Source of the DNA: Poriferisodalis sp026713105
GTDB taxonomy: Bacteria > Actinomycetota > Acidimicrobiia > Acidimicrobiales > Poriferisodalaceae
Reading direction: 5' to 3'
Length of the DNA stretch: 64,000 nucleotides
NCBI GenBank assembly: GCA_965115995.1
Contig: OZ220472.1
Coordinates: 930,001 to 994,000 of the forward strand
This document shows, piece after piece, positions 1 to 8,789 of this stretch. The notes beneath the pieces were generated by a model. That model ran no database searches. It saw nothing but the letters and a program-made list of their open reading frames with translations, and was not told the origin of the DNA. The translations under genes were made by a program, and so were the position numbers. Numbering within the stretch: the stretch's first letter is position 1; each line of letters opens with the position of its first letter.

Positions 1-372
1 CCGGGGGAGCGCATCGGCACTTCTGGGTTGGGCGGCGGAGCTGCCGGCCAGGAGCTGGATCGCTACGACGTACGGCTGGGATCGCCACGCCACGCCGTCG
101 TGCTGGCGTCTGCGACCACGTTCGGCCCCGACATGCTGCGGACAAAAGAAGAATTCGAGGGCTCGGTGGACTTCCCGACACCCGACCCCATGGTGCGCGC
201 CGACGTGGTGTTCTACGAGACGCCAAATGGGGGAGCCGTCTTCTCGGTCGGCTCCATCTCGTGGTTCGGCGCGCTGGCCCGCGATGGCTACGACAACGAC
301 ATCGCACGCATCACGGCCAACGTGGTGCGACGCTTCGCCGATCCTGAACCGTTCCCGCCACCCGCCGTTTGA
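1..372 (+). CDS. N,N-dimethylformamidase large-subunit-like protein, C-terminal fragment
   Basis: The reading frame is open from base 1 and ends at the TGA at 370-372, so only the last 123 residues are present and the start lies left of the window. The fragment has the glycine-rich GLGGGAAG stretch, LDRYD, and near the end SVGSISWFGAL. From memory these resemble the C-terminal region of the large (beta) subunit of N,N-dimethylformamidase and its many uncharacterised actinobacterial relatives, which hydrolyse amides. The catalytic part is not visible, so the substrate cannot be inferred. The next gene converges on it 27 bases downstream. Confidence 0.72.
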   Translation, partial: PGERIGTSGLGGGAAGQELDRYDVRLGSPRHAVVLASATTFGPDMLRTKEEFEGSVDFPTPDPMVRADVVFYETPNGGAVFSVGSISWFGALARDGYDNDIARITANVVRRFADPEPFPPPAV

Positions 373-399
373 CGGCGTGAGGTCTGCGAAGCCAATCGG

Positions 400-1074
400 T
401 CAGGCGTCTTTTTGTGCCTCGGAGATGAGCTCGCTCACCCGATTCGCCGTCGGGGCGTAGTCGGGGTCGACCTCGGGGCCCGGCACGAATTCGGGCACCT
501 CGGCACGTTCGGGCCCTGACGGCGGTGCTGAACGCTTCGGCGAGGCCGCGGGCGCAGCCGGCTCTGCCGCCGACGCGGAGCTCGGCTCAGCAGCTGAACT
601 CTCCGCGGCCGGTGCCGCAGTGCTCTCTGGGGCCGGTACTCCCGTTGCCTCGCGCGCAGACTTGGAGCGGGCCATTATCGCAGCGAGCCGGGGATCTGCT
701 GTGCCGTCATCGCCAGCCGGCTCGGCAGGCGCGGCCGCCGCCGTTGCGGTGTCCTGTGCCGGGGGCTCGTCAGTGCTCGCTGCCGGCAGCCCGCGCGATT
801 CAGCCGCTGCGGCACGGGCCTCGGCAAGACGTGCCCGTTCCTGGGCCGCTTCGATTTCGGCTCGTGCCCGCTGAGCCAAGAACTGCGGCCATTCATCCTC
901 AGGTACGAGCTTGCTGTGGGCTACCGAGATGACCTCGACGTCGTTGTCGAAGCGCACGCGGTACCGCTTGATCGCGAAGCCGAGGCCTCGACCGCACTTT
1001 CCTGGCGTGCCTTCGGGGACGCCAGGGAGGTCTTCGTTGACTATGACTCGGGTGCCGCGCTTGTACTCGCTCAT
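400..1074 (-). CDS. Hypothetical protein with small basic N-terminal domain and Ala/Pro/Ser-rich tail
   Basis: A 224-residue protein of unknown function. Residues 1-65 form a compact, conserved-looking segment (GTRVIVNEDLPG, KRYRVRFDND, SKLVPEDEW) that reads like a small SH3-like beta barrel. Residues 66-100 are Ala/Arg/Glu-rich and probably helical or coiled coil. Residues 100-200 are low-complexity Ala/Pro/Ser/Glu and probably disordered. A short C-terminal motif follows (VPGPEVDPDYAPTANRVSELISEA). There is no signal peptide or membrane segment, so it is likely cytoplasmic. The strand assignment rests on the ordered N-terminal segment, since such Ala-rich DNA is open in several frames. Confidence 0.6.
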   Translation of the reverse strand: MSEYKRGTRVIVNEDLPGVPEGTPGKCGRGLGFAIKRYRVRFDNDVEVISVAHSKLVPEDEWPQFLAQRARAEIEAAQERARLAEARAAAAESRGLPAASTDEPPAQDTATAAAAPAEPAGDDGTADPRLAAIMARSKSAREATGVPAPESTAAPAAESSAAEPSSASAAEPAAPAASPKRSAPPSGPERAEVPEFVPGPEVDPDYAPTANRVSELISEAQKDA

Positions 1075-1285
1075 GACCCGGTTCCGCCGATGATCGCGCT
1101 CATCGTTGCGGGAGCGTACCGGCGAATGCGGTCAGCTTCACCGCAAGGGCGGCGAGTTGTCGATCTTCGGCTGCGAGACACGGTCTACGAGCCGTAGTGT
1201 CGCCGCGGCACGGGCTCAGCGAGTGCGCAGAACGCGCGCCCGCGCGGCCCCGATGCCGGACGAACAGTGAGTCGAAGGAGCGGTC

Positions 1286-2440
1286 GTGAGTGAGCAGACT
1301 GCGTTGGTCGTGGGCGGCACGGGTCCGACTGGGCCCCACGTGGTGAAGGGCTTGCTCGAGCGGGGCTACCGGGTCACGATTCTGCACACCGGACGCCACG
1401 AGGCTGACGAGATCACCGATCTCGTCACCCACATTCATACCGACCCGTTCAATGCCGACCAGTTCACTGCTGCGATCGGGCGGGCTACCTACGACCTGTC
1501 GGTGGTCATGTACGGCCGGCTGCGCGAGATCGCGCGGGTGATGGCCGGTCGCGTCGCCAAGTTCGTGAGCATCGGCGGTTTCCCCGTGTACAGCGGCTGG
1601 GGAGACGCAGATGCGCTCTGGCCGGCAGGCATGCGAGTGCCCACGCGCGAGCACGATCGCTTGGTCTCCGATGAGGGGCCTGAGTTCCGTGTGAACACCA
1701 AGGTGCGCCAGATCGCGAATACCGAGCTCGTCGTATTCCGCGAGCACCCAACGGCGTCGCACCTTCGCTACCCGTGGATTTATGGCCCCGGCCAGATCAG
1801 CCCGCGCGAGTGGAAGATCGTGCGCCGTGTGCTAGACGGCCGCACGCGCATCGTGCTGCCCGACGGCGGTGTGACGTTGCAGGCTTCGGCAGACGCGCGC
1901 AATGCCGCTGCGATGGTGCTGGCGACAGTCGATGCCGGCGCACGCTCGTCGGGGCAGGCCTACAACGTCTCCGACGAGTGGACGCCCACGCTGCTGCAGT
2001 GGGTCGAGATCATCGCCGCGGCGCTGGATCACCGTTTCGAGATCGTGTCGGTCCCTTGGGAATATGCGGCGGTGTCTCACCATCTCACCCAGCGCAGCAC
2101 GCCCCATCACCGGCTGATCAACTGCGACAAGGCGATCTTCCAGCTCGGGTACCGCGACGTCGTGGACCCGGTGGAGGGATTGACCGATACGGCACGTTGG
2201 CTTGCCCGCGAGGAGAACCACCCCGAGCCCGGTGGCGCGATGGAGCGCTCGCTCGTTGACCGCTTCGACTACGAGGCCGAAGATCGTCTCATCGACGCGT
2301 GGCAAGCAGCGATCTCACGCAACGACATCGAATCAGCGGCTGCCGCAGCCGACCCCGGGTTCTTCGATCGGTACAGCGCCGACTTCGACGACCGACCCGG
2401 CGCCGGCGAGGGATGGACCTCAGTCAGCCGTTCCGGCTGA
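1286..2440 (+). CDS. NAD(P)-dependent epimerase/dehydratase family protein
   Basis: A 384-residue extended short-chain dehydrogenase-like protein, cytoplasmic. The N-terminal Rossmann motif VGGTGPTGPHV (about residues 8-18) binds NAD(P), and LRYPWIYGPGQ is typical of sugar-nucleotide epimerase/reductase folds. The catalytic YxxxK is not obvious, so this may be an atypical or NmrA-like member. The GTG start is preceded by AAGGAG at 1275-1280. The last residues (SVSRSG) and the stop codon are supplied by the first copy of a 30-bp hairpin repeat, so the native C-terminus may have been altered. It converges on modC. Confidence 0.75.
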   Translation: MSEQTALVVGGTGPTGPHVVKGLLERGYRVTILHTGRHEADEITDLVTHIHTDPFNADQFTAAIGRATYDLSVVMYGRLREIARVMAGRVAKFVSIGGFPVYSGWGDADALWPAGMRVPTREHDRLVSDEGPEFRVNTKVRQIANTELVVFREHPTASHLRYPWIYGPGQISPREWKIVRRVLDGRTRIVLPDGGVTLQASADARNAAAMVLATVDAGARSSGQAYNVSDEWTPTLLQWVEIIAAALDHRFEIVSVPWEYAAVSHHLTQRSTPHHRLINCDKAIFQLGYRDVVDPVEGLTDTARWLAREENHPEPGGAMERSLVDRFDYEAEDRLIDAWQAAISRNDIESAAAAADPGFFDRYSADFDDRPGAGEGWTSVSRSG

Positions 2441-2500
2441 GCGATGAACACAGTCAGCCGTTCCGGCTGAGCGATGAACACAGCCAGCCGTTCCGGCTGA
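2421..2500. repeat. Three-copy 30-bp tandem repeat with hairpins, between convergent genes
   Basis: Unit starts are at 2421, 2451 and 2481 (the third copy is truncated at 20 bp). Each unit carries the palindrome TCAGCCGTTCCGGCTGA: stem 7, loop TTC at 2424-2440 and 2454-2470; stem 6 at 2485-2499. The epimerase stop codon is the end of the first hairpin and the modC stop codon starts at the base after the third. The palindrome reads TGA on both strands. It lies where a bidirectional terminator would be expected, but there is no U-tract, so a terminator or mRNA 3' stabiliser role is inference. Confidence 0.8.
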
Positions 2501-3712
2501 TCAGTCGCCGCTGTCGGGTGCGAGTTCCACCTCAGTTGCCTTGACCGAGACCCACAGGCTGGTGCCGGGGCGGATCAGCAACTCATGTGCAGCCCCGGGG
2601 GTGATGTCGGCGGTGAGCTGCAGGGGGGAACCGAGCAGCACCCGCGTGATGTCGCCGAGCGGCTCGACTGCTTCAGCGGTGGTACGCCACACGTTGCGCG
2701 GGCTGCCGCTCGGCCGTTCGCGATGCAGCGCAATCGCGCGGGGGTGAATGGTGGCCAACACCGGCCCCCTCAAGCTGGAGTCGGCCGCGTGCAGCAGCAC
2801 GGCCCCACGACGGCTGCCTCCCTCAGAAGAAGTGCCGCTGTCGGGCGTCACGGTGATCTCGCCACTGTCGGCCGTGCCGCGCACCAAATTGATCCCGGAC
2901 AGGTCGGCGGCATAGGTCGTTGCCGGTGCTCGACGCAGTTCATCGGGCGTGCCTGATTGGGTGAGGCGACCGTTCTCGATGATGTGCACTCGGTCGGCCA
3001 GTACGAACGCATCGGTCGGATCGTGGGTGATCAGCAGGCGCGGCACACCTCCCGCTCCTTGGAGCGGGAGCGGCACATTGCCCGCTCCCTGGAGCGGGAC
3101 TGCGGGCGACACGCTGCCGCCGTTGCGGCCGCTGCTGAGATGCGCGGCCAGGTTGCGTCGCAACCGGTTGCGGGCGGTTACGTCCAATGACCCCAGCGGT
3201 TCGTCGGCAACCAGCAGATCCGGCTCGCATGCAAGCGCACGCGCCAGTGCCACCCGCTGACGCTGTCCTCCCGACAGGGCGCGTGGCCGTCGGTGGCCGA
3301 GATCGCCGAGGTCCATCGCGTCGAGCCAAGCCTCGGCCCTCTCGTGTGCCTCGGCTCGGCGCACACCGCGAGATGTCAGTCCGAAGGCGACATTGTCGAG
3401 CGCGCTGAGATGGCGGAACAGGATCTGATCTTGGAACACCACGCCGATGCGGCGCCGTTCGGGCGGCACGAAGATTCCAGCCGCCGGGTCGTCGAGCACC
3501 CGTCCTGCGAGCCTCACGTGGCCGCGTTCGAGCGGCAGCAGCCCCGCGATCGCCGCCACGATCGTCGACTTGCCCGCGCCGTTTGGGCCGAGCAGGGCCG
3601 CCGTCTCGCCAGGTTCGACGCGCAGATGCACGTCGAGCTCAAATTCGCCGCGCCGCAGCTCGATCCGGGCATCGAGAATCCCGGCGCCCTCCCGACCGGC
3701 AGCGTCGGTCAT
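2501..3712 (-). CDS. modC: Molybdate ABC transporter ATP-binding protein ModC
   Basis: The ATPase of the molybdate importer. Walker A GPNGAGKST lies near residue 45, the signature LSGGQRQR near 140, Walker B LLVADEP near 160, and the H-loop in LLITHD. The C-terminal ~120 residues fit a TOBE (molybdate-binding) domain. The ATG at 3712 overlaps the modB stop as ATGA; an in-frame ATG at 3724 is an alternative. Between Walker B and the H-loop there is an extra stretch of about 28 residues, including two VPL-type LQGAG repeats, encoded by a tandem hairpin repeat. This falls in a surface loop before a beta strand, so the protein may still work. Last gene of modABC. Confidence 0.88.
   Translation of the reverse strand: MTDAAGREGAGILDARIELRRGEFELDVHLRVEPGETAALLGPNGAGKSTIVAAIAGLLPLERGHVRLAGRVLDDPAAGIFVPPERRRIGVVFQDQILFRHLSALDNVAFGLTSRGVRRAEAHERAEAWLDAMDLGDLGHRRPRALSGGQRQRVALARALACEPDLLVADEPLGSLDVTARNRLRRNLAAHLSSGRNGGSVSPAVPLQGAGNVPLPLQGAGGVPRLLITHDPTDAFVLADRVHIIENGRLTQSGTPDELRRAPATTYAADLSGINLVRGTADSGEITVTPDSGTSSEGGSRRGAVLLHAADSSLRGPVLATIHPRAIALHRERPSGSPRNVWRTTAEAVEPLGDITRVLLGSPLQLTADITPGAAHELLIRPGTSLWVSVKATEVELAPDSGD
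3049..3110. repeat. Two-copy hairpin repeat inserted in modC
   Basis: Two near-perfect palindromes, CCCGCTCC-TT-GGAGCGGG at 3051-3068 (the stem extends to 10 bp, 3049-3070) and CCCGCTCC-CT-GGAGCGGG at 3081-3098, spaced exactly 30 bp apart. The array keeps the modC frame and encodes LQGAG-containing repeats on the minus strand. Typical ModC proteins go straight from the helix after Walker B to the strand before the H-loop, so this looks like an in-frame insertion. Confidence 0.75.
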
Positions 3713-4554
3713 CGGCTCGGCCACCAGCGGTCACGCAGCGCGATCAGCAGACCCAGGGACAACGCCACGAGGATGAGGCTGATGGCAACCGCTGCATCCC
3801 GATCGGTCTCGAGCGCTACGAATACCGCCAATGGCAGGGTTTGGGTTCGCCCGCCGAGATTGCCGGCGAATGTCACCGTCGCACCGAATTCGCCGAGGGC
3901 CCGGGCCCAGGCAACAACTACGGCAACGCCAAGCGCCGGACCGATCATCGGCAGCGTGACTCGCCACAGCACGCGCAGCCGCGAGGCACCGAGCGTGGCG
4001 GCAGCGGCCTCGTAGCGCCGGTCGAGGTTCCGCAGTGCACCTTCGACTGTGAGGATCACGAGGGGCGTGGCAACAAAGGCGTTGGCCAGAATGACGCCCC
4101 AGATCGAGTACGGCAGCAACAGCCCGGTGGCGTCGTGCAGCGGCCCGCCGACCACGCCCCGTCGACCGAGGGCGAACAGCAGCGCTGCGCCGCCCACCAC
4201 CGGTGGCAGCACCATCGGCAGCGTCACTAGGGCGCGAACGACTGGACGTCCCCGAAACGGCACCCTCGCCAGCACCCACGCCAGCGGCACCCCGACCAGC
4301 ACGGCCACGGCGGCCGCAGCGACCGACGACACCACCGAGAGCACTGCTGCATCGACCACGAACCTGCTCGATAGATGCGTCCACAGACCTGTCCATGGAG
4401 CGCGGGCCGCCAACCCCACCACGGGAAGTGCGAAGAGCACGACGCCGACGGCAGCTAATACCGCCACCGGCCACGGCGGCAGGTCTCGCGGCGTCCGGCG
4501 CGCCGGGCGGCTCACGGACCCGGTATCGGCAACGGTGGTCGCTGGGTCGGTCAT
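3709..4554 (-). CDS. modB: Molybdate ABC transporter permease ModB
   Basis: A 281-residue inner-membrane permease with about six hydrophobic segments. The ABC-permease EAA loop is visible as YEAAAATLGASRLRVLWRVTLP, and GEFGATVTFAGN is typical of molybdate/tungstate permeases. It starts at ATG 4554, overlapping the modA stop by ATGA, and ends 4 bases inside modC, so modABC is one translationally coupled operon. The first ~25 residues are Pro/Arg-rich and cytoplasmic. Confidence 0.92.
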   Translation of the reverse strand: MTDPATTVADTGSVSRPARRTPRDLPPWPVAVLAAVGVVLFALPVVGLAARAPWTGLWTHLSSRFVVDAAVLSVVSSVAAAAVAVLVGVPLAWVLARVPFRGRPVVRALVTLPMVLPPVVGGAALLFALGRRGVVGGPLHDATGLLLPYSIWGVILANAFVATPLVILTVEGALRNLDRRYEAAAATLGASRLRVLWRVTLPMIGPALGVAVVVAWARALGEFGATVTFAGNLGGRTQTLPLAVFVALETDRDAAVAISLILVALSLGLLIALRDRWWPSR

Positions 4555-5390
4555 GGCAGTGCGAAACCGTGGTCGGCGAATACGTCGAGCGCGGCGTCCG
4601 AACGCAAGTAGTCCAGGAACTCCATGGCCGCTGCCGCGTTGGGAGCGTCGCGCAGCACCACAGCGGCATACGACGTCTGGGGAGCATCTCCGGAGTTCCA
4701 GCCCAAGCTCTCGATGGTGCCAGTCTGCTGGCCGGAGGCGGTGTGCACGGCCGTATCGCTGGCGTACACCACGGCGGCGTCGAGTTCGCCCGCAGCCAGC
4801 TTGGTGACCAGGGCGCGCACGTTGGGCTCGTCGGTGTCGGGCACCGGATCGATCCCCATCTCGGCCAGACCCGCTCGGGCCAGCGCGCCGCAGGGCACCT
4901 CAGCTGCGCACAGGCCGATCAGCAGCTCCGTCCGGGCTAGGTCAGCGAGTGACGTCACATCGGCGTCGTTGCCCGCTGGCACTGCGAGCACTAGGGAGTT
5001 CCGGGCCACCACGACAGGCTCGCCGATGAAGCCGATCTCGTCGCCGATGACGTCGAGATGGGCCGGGTCGGCGGGAATGAATACATCGGCCGGTGCACCG
5101 GCAAGAACCTGCTCGCGCAGCGCCGAGCTTCCTGCTCCGGCAATCTGCACGCCCACGCCCGCATGGAGTTGCTCGAAGCGGTCGACGAGCACTTCGGCAA
5201 CCGGCAGCAATGAAGCGGCAACGAGGACGTGCAGTTCGCCGCCGACGGTTTCGTCGCCGGACGCGGCTGCATCGCTGTCCAGGCTCGACGCGCAGCCGGC
5301 TGTGATTGGCAACGTCACCACGGCCAGCATCATGAACGCGGCACCGAGGCGGCCGCCGGCCCGGCGATTCCCCCGCTCCCAGTCAGCCAT
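4551..5390 (-). CDS. modA: Molybdate ABC transporter substrate-binding lipoprotein ModA
   Basis: The extracytoplasmic molybdate-binding protein, 279 residues from the ATG at 5390. A signal peptide with a lipobox ends at Cys33 (LPITAGC). The mature part shows family hallmarks: LHVLVAASLLPV at the start of the domain, AGSSALREQVLAGAPADVFIPAD, and AAVVYASD. The frame stays open upstream to 5510, but that would place about 40 residues before the signal peptide and run into the divergent hydrolase promoter, so I rejected it. First gene of modABC. Confidence 0.9.
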   Translation of the reverse strand: MADWERGNRRAGGRLGAAFMMLAVVTLPITAGCASSLDSDAAASGDETVGGELHVLVAASLLPVAEVLVDRFEQLHAGVGVQIAGAGSSALREQVLAGAPADVFIPADPAHLDVIGDEIGFIGEPVVVARNSLVLAVPAGNDADVTSLADLARTELLIGLCAAEVPCGALARAGLAEMGIDPVPDTDEPNVRALVTKLAAGELDAAVVYASDTAVHTASGQQTGTIESLGWNSGDAPQTSYAAVVLRDAPNAAAAMEFLDYLRSDAALDVFADHGFALP

Positions 5391-5435
5391 AGCCGCGCCA
5401 GTGTGCCCGGCCCGCACAGCCGCCGAGCCCAGGCG

Positions 5436-5441
5436 TATGGT
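5436..5441 (+). promoter_or_regulatory. Putative leaderless -10 (TATGGT) of the metallo-hydrolase
   Basis: TATGGT lies 7 nt before the ATG at 5449, the spacing at which actinobacterial leaderless transcripts start on the A of ATG. It decides between ATG 5449 and the in-frame ATG at 5437, which overlaps the hexamer. Confidence 0.5.
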
Positions 5442-5448
5442 TCCGGCC

Positions 5449-6360
5449 ATGGCTACGACCCTCGATTGGTACGGGTGCGCAACTTTCCGGCTGCGCACCG
5501 CAGGTCTCACGGTGTTTCTCGATGCCTACATCGACCGGGCGTCCAACGCCGCCGGACCGGGGCTCTCAGCCGACGACATCACCGAGGCAGACTGGGTGCT
5601 CGTCGGCCATTCCCATTTCGATCACCTCTACGGCGCGGAGCGGATCATCGCGAACACTGACGCCACGTTGATCGCTTCCTACGAGTCCGTGCGGCTCATG
5701 GCCGAGGCAGGCATCCCGCTCGACCGGATGATCTGCGTCGCAGGGGGCGAAACGGTGGACTTGGCTCGCGGGGACCGGGGGGCAGGGGTGCGGGTGTCGG
5801 TGTTCCCGAGCCAGCATTCGTGCGTCTGGTCGCACACCGAAATGGACCAGCCCGACGAGGTTTGCCTCGGCGACTTGGGCGTCACCTGGCAGCAGCAACA
5901 GGAACGCTTCGCACAGCTCATGAAGTATCTGGCCACCGAAGTCGATCCTGCAACAAGTGATCACATTGCGGCATCAGCGGTCGGCCACAGCGATCGGGGC
6001 GACGGCGGGGCGCTCGTGTTCCTGATCGAGGCACCTGACGGCTCCGTGCTGTTCCAGGACACCTCGGGTCACTGGACGGGGGTGATGCGCGACCTACGGC
6101 CCGACGTGGCGATCCTCGCAGCAGCCGGCCGCGGGAACATCGACGGCGAGCCCATCCAGGGTTCGCTCGCCCAGTTCATCGGTCGTCAGGCCGACCTGCT
6201 GCGGCCTCGCAAGCTCATCCTCGGTCACCACGACAACTGGCTGCCGGGTTTCTCAGTCCCGACTGACACCTCCAGCATCGCTGCCGAACTGGCCCGCGTC
6301 ACGCCGGGCATCGACTTCCTCGAACCCGGATACCTGGAAGCCACACCGATCCTGCCTTAG
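5449..6360 (+). CDS. Metallo-beta-lactamase-fold metal-dependent hydrolase
   Basis: A 303-residue cytoplasmic hydrolase of the beta-lactamase superfamily. The metal-binding motif HSHFDH is at about residues 50-55, and further metal-ligand candidates are FPSQHS, LFQDTSGHWTG and the C-terminal LILGHHDNW. Members hydrolyse esters, lactones or phosphoesters; the substrate here is unknown. It is divergent from modA. Its stop codon overlaps the stop of the convergent DUF418 gene by 4 bases, leaving no room for a terminator. Confidence 0.8.
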   Translation: MATTLDWYGCATFRLRTAGLTVFLDAYIDRASNAAGPGLSADDITEADWVLVGHSHFDHLYGAERIIANTDATLIASYESVRLMAEAGIPLDRMICVAGGETVDLARGDRGAGVRVSVFPSQHSCVWSHTEMDQPDEVCLGDLGVTWQQQQERFAQLMKYLATEVDPATSDHIAASAVGHSDRGDGGALVFLIEAPDGSVLFQDTSGHWTGVMRDLRPDVAILAAAGRGNIDGEPIQGSLAQFIGRQADLLRPRKLILGHHDNWLPGFSVPTDTSSIAAELARVTPGIDFLEPGYLEATPILP

Positions 6361-7481
6361 CGAGAGCGCAGTGGCTGCAGACGACGGTAGGTGGCGCAAC
6401 GCCAGAGCCACTCGACGGGTCCGAAGCTGAACCGTTCCATCCAGGCCTTCGACCACCACAGCTGCAGCGCCCAGACGGCGACGACAAACACAGCGATGGC
6501 GCTGCGGCTCAGCTCGGAGTCGCCCAACAGGGTGCCCAGCACGAGCAGGCCCATCGCGGTCTGGGTGAGGTAGTTGGTGAGCGCCATGCGTCCCGCTGCT
6601 CGGATGCGCCCGCGCATAGCGGACTCGCCCGCTGCGTTCCACAGCGCGATCAGGCTCAGGTAGCCCAGGCAGATCGGCAGGGTGGCGATGGTGTTCGGGA
6701 TGGTGCCTGCGACGGCCCAGTCGATGTCGAAACCTGTGCCGGCCATCAATGCGAATCCGCCGACGGACAGCGGCAGCCCGATGCCGAGGCCCCATGCCGC
6801 GAGGCGTCGATAGAACGACCGCGTCCGGTTGCCGCTGATGATTCCAGTGCGGTACAGCGCCGCTCCGACGAGCATTGCTCCCAACGCTCGCCCGAAGACA
6901 TCCGCCAACCACCACGTCTCGATGACGCCGTAGTAGTCGCCGTAGTGCCAGAAGTCGATGAGGACACTGGAGAAGCTGCGCAGCGATGACTGCACGCTCC
7001 ACGAGACCAGCGCTACAGCGACATAGCACGCTCCGCCGAGCGCCAGAAGGAACGTGGGGGGCAGTCGCCGCAGCGCAAGCACCACCGGCGAGCACAGCGC
7101 GTACAGCAGCAGTACATCGCCGTCCCACAGTGCGATATGGCCGATCCCCATGGCGAGCAGGAGTCCGTTTCGCCACAGGCTCAGCAGGACTCTGCGCCGA
7201 CCCTTGGCTGCGGCACGTTCGGCGAACAGCACGATGCCCGCGCCGAAGAGCATGGAGAACAGGCCCATGAATTTCTGATCGGCAAAGATCTCACCCGCGC
7301 CGCCGATGATCCAGTCCAGCAGCGTCCGTGATCCGGCCGCGTCGAGGTTGGTGTAGGCCTGCGGAGGCAGGCCGAACGCCACGGCGTTCATGGTCAAGAT
7401 GCCGAGCACGGCCACGCCGCGCACCGCATCGAGCGTCGTGTTTCGCTCGCTCGCCGGCGTCGCCAGCGGCTCCGGCGTCAT
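6357..7481 (-). CDS. DUF418 family membrane protein
   Basis: A 374-residue polytopic membrane protein with about nine to ten hydrophobic segments. The N-terminal LDAVRGVAVLGILTMN and the C-terminal block (RMALTNYLTQTAMG, GPVEWLWRCATYRRLQPLR) are characteristic of DUF418 (YeiB-like) proteins, whose function is unknown; acyltransferase-like or transport roles have been suggested. The gene lies 43 bases downstream of the alcohol dehydrogenase on the same strand and may be co-transcribed with it. Confidence 0.87.
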   Translation of the reverse strand: MTPEPLATPASERNTTLDAVRGVAVLGILTMNAVAFGLPPQAYTNLDAAGSRTLLDWIIGGAGEIFADQKFMGLFSMLFGAGIVLFAERAAAKGRRRVLLSLWRNGLLLAMGIGHIALWDGDVLLLYALCSPVVLALRRLPPTFLLALGGACYVAVALVSWSVQSSLRSFSSVLIDFWHYGDYYGVIETWWLADVFGRALGAMLVGAALYRTGIISGNRTRSFYRRLAAWGLGIGLPLSVGGFALMAGTGFDIDWAVAGTIPNTIATLPICLGYLSLIALWNAAGESAMRGRIRAAGRMALTNYLTQTAMGLLVLGTLLGDSELSRSAIAVFVVAVWALQLWWSKAWMERFSFGPVEWLWRCATYRRLQPLRSR

Positions 7482-7524
7482 GACGACTGGGCGACGTCTC
7501 GTGACCCGCCAGTCGATTGCTGTG

Positions 7525-8616
7525 TCAGTCGAACGTGATGACCGTGCGGTTGGAGGTACCGGCCTTCATCCAGGAGTAGCCCTCGTTGATCTGCTCGAGG
7601 TCGATGCGCCCCGAGATCATCTCGTCGAGCATGAGCCGTCCGTCGAGGTACAGGTCGATCATCATCGGGATGTCGCTGCGGAACTGGTTCGAGCCCATCA
7701 TCGAGCCCTGCAGCTTCTTCTCAGCCAGGAAGTCGATGCCGCGCAGCTCGACCCTGGTCTTTGAGGGGACCATGCCGATCACGGTGGCAGTGCCGCCAAT
7801 GTCGAGCATCCCGAACGCCTGTTGCACGGTCTGTGCCAGGCCGATGGCTTCGAAGCTGTACTCCACGCCGCCGCCGGTCATGTCCTTGACGGCGGTCACC
7901 ACGTCGTCCACCTCTGAGGCATTGACGGTGTCGGTGGCGCCGAGCTGGCGGGCCGTCTCGAGCTTCTCGTCAGTCATGTCAACCGCGATGATGCGCCCCG
8001 CACCGGCGACGCGGGCGCCCTGCACGGCCGACAATCCGATGCCGCCGCAGCCGATCACGCAGACCACGCTGCCGACGCCCACGCCGGCGGTGTTGACCGC
8101 AGCACCGAAGCCCGTGGTGACACCGCAGCCGATGAGGCATGCCCGATCGAGCGGCATGTCGGGGCGGATCTTCACAACGGCGTTCTGATGCACCAGCATC
8201 TGCTCGGCGAAGCCGCCGAGCCGAGCCATCTGGTCGACACCCGTGTCGTCGTGACGGGTCAAGCGGGGGGCGGCATCCCTCGGTCGGGAGGTGGCCCGGA
8301 TATTGGTGCATCGGTGCGGGTTGCCAGACAGACACCGATGGCACTGGCCGCAGAAGATCGACAGGCACGCCACGACATGATCGCCGGGTGCCACATAGCT
8401 CACGTCGGACCCGACCGCTTCGACCACGCCCGCCGATTCGTGGCCCATCACCATGGGAAGCGGCGTCCGGAAGAGCCCCTCCATGAAGTGCAGGTCGCTG
8501 TGGCACAGTCCGGCGCCCTTGGTCTGGATGAGCACTTCGTTGGGCCCCGGAGCATCGATGCTCAGGTCCTCGATCTCGAGATCCCCAGGCTGTTCGCAGA
8601 GCACTGCTGCCTTCAT
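7525..8616 (-). CDS. Zinc-dependent alcohol dehydrogenase (MDR superfamily)
   Basis: A 363-residue medium-chain dehydrogenase oxidising an alcohol, or a thiol-aldehyde adduct, with NAD. Catalytic zinc ligands are in GLCHSD and GHE. The structural zinc site is the four-cysteine run CGQCHRCLSGNPHRC, and the Rossmann motif is VIGCGGIGLSAVQGA. The sequence resembles the actinobacterial class III/NDMA-dependent-like group, but I cannot tell the cofactor mode from motifs alone. The ATG at 8616 is preceded by a GAGGGGG ribosome site. Confidence 0.88.
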   Translation of the reverse strand: MKAAVLCEQPGDLEIEDLSIDAPGPNEVLIQTKGAGLCHSDLHFMEGLFRTPLPMVMGHESAGVVEAVGSDVSYVAPGDHVVACLSIFCGQCHRCLSGNPHRCTNIRATSRPRDAAPRLTRHDDTGVDQMARLGGFAEQMLVHQNAVVKIRPDMPLDRACLIGCGVTTGFGAAVNTAGVGVGSVVCVIGCGGIGLSAVQGARVAGAGRIIAVDMTDEKLETARQLGATDTVNASEVDDVVTAVKDMTGGGVEYSFEAIGLAQTVQQAFGMLDIGGTATVIGMVPSKTRVELRGIDFLAEKKLQGSMMGSNQFRSDIPMMIDLYLDGRLMLDEMISGRIDLEQINEGYSWMKAGTSNRTVITFD

Positions 8617-8789
8617 GTCACGCCCCCTCGCGTTGTTCGGCCACGTTGCATGACCATAAGCGACTCCCGCCGAGACTACGCGCGACGCTCGATCTCCGTT
8701 TTGTTGATCTTCGTTTCCGTCATGTGCTTCGACGAAGTCCCGAAATGTGTAGCGGCCCCGACCGTGCCATCGGTTTGAATGGGACGTCC

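Noticed and set aside
2421..2500. CRISPR-like array
   Set aside because: Contiguous tandem 30-bp units without unique spacers; only 2.67 copies, and each unit is itself the repeat and hairpin.
5391..5510. Longer start for modA
   Set aside because: It would put about 40 residues before an obvious lipoprotein signal peptide and overlap the divergent hydrolase start.
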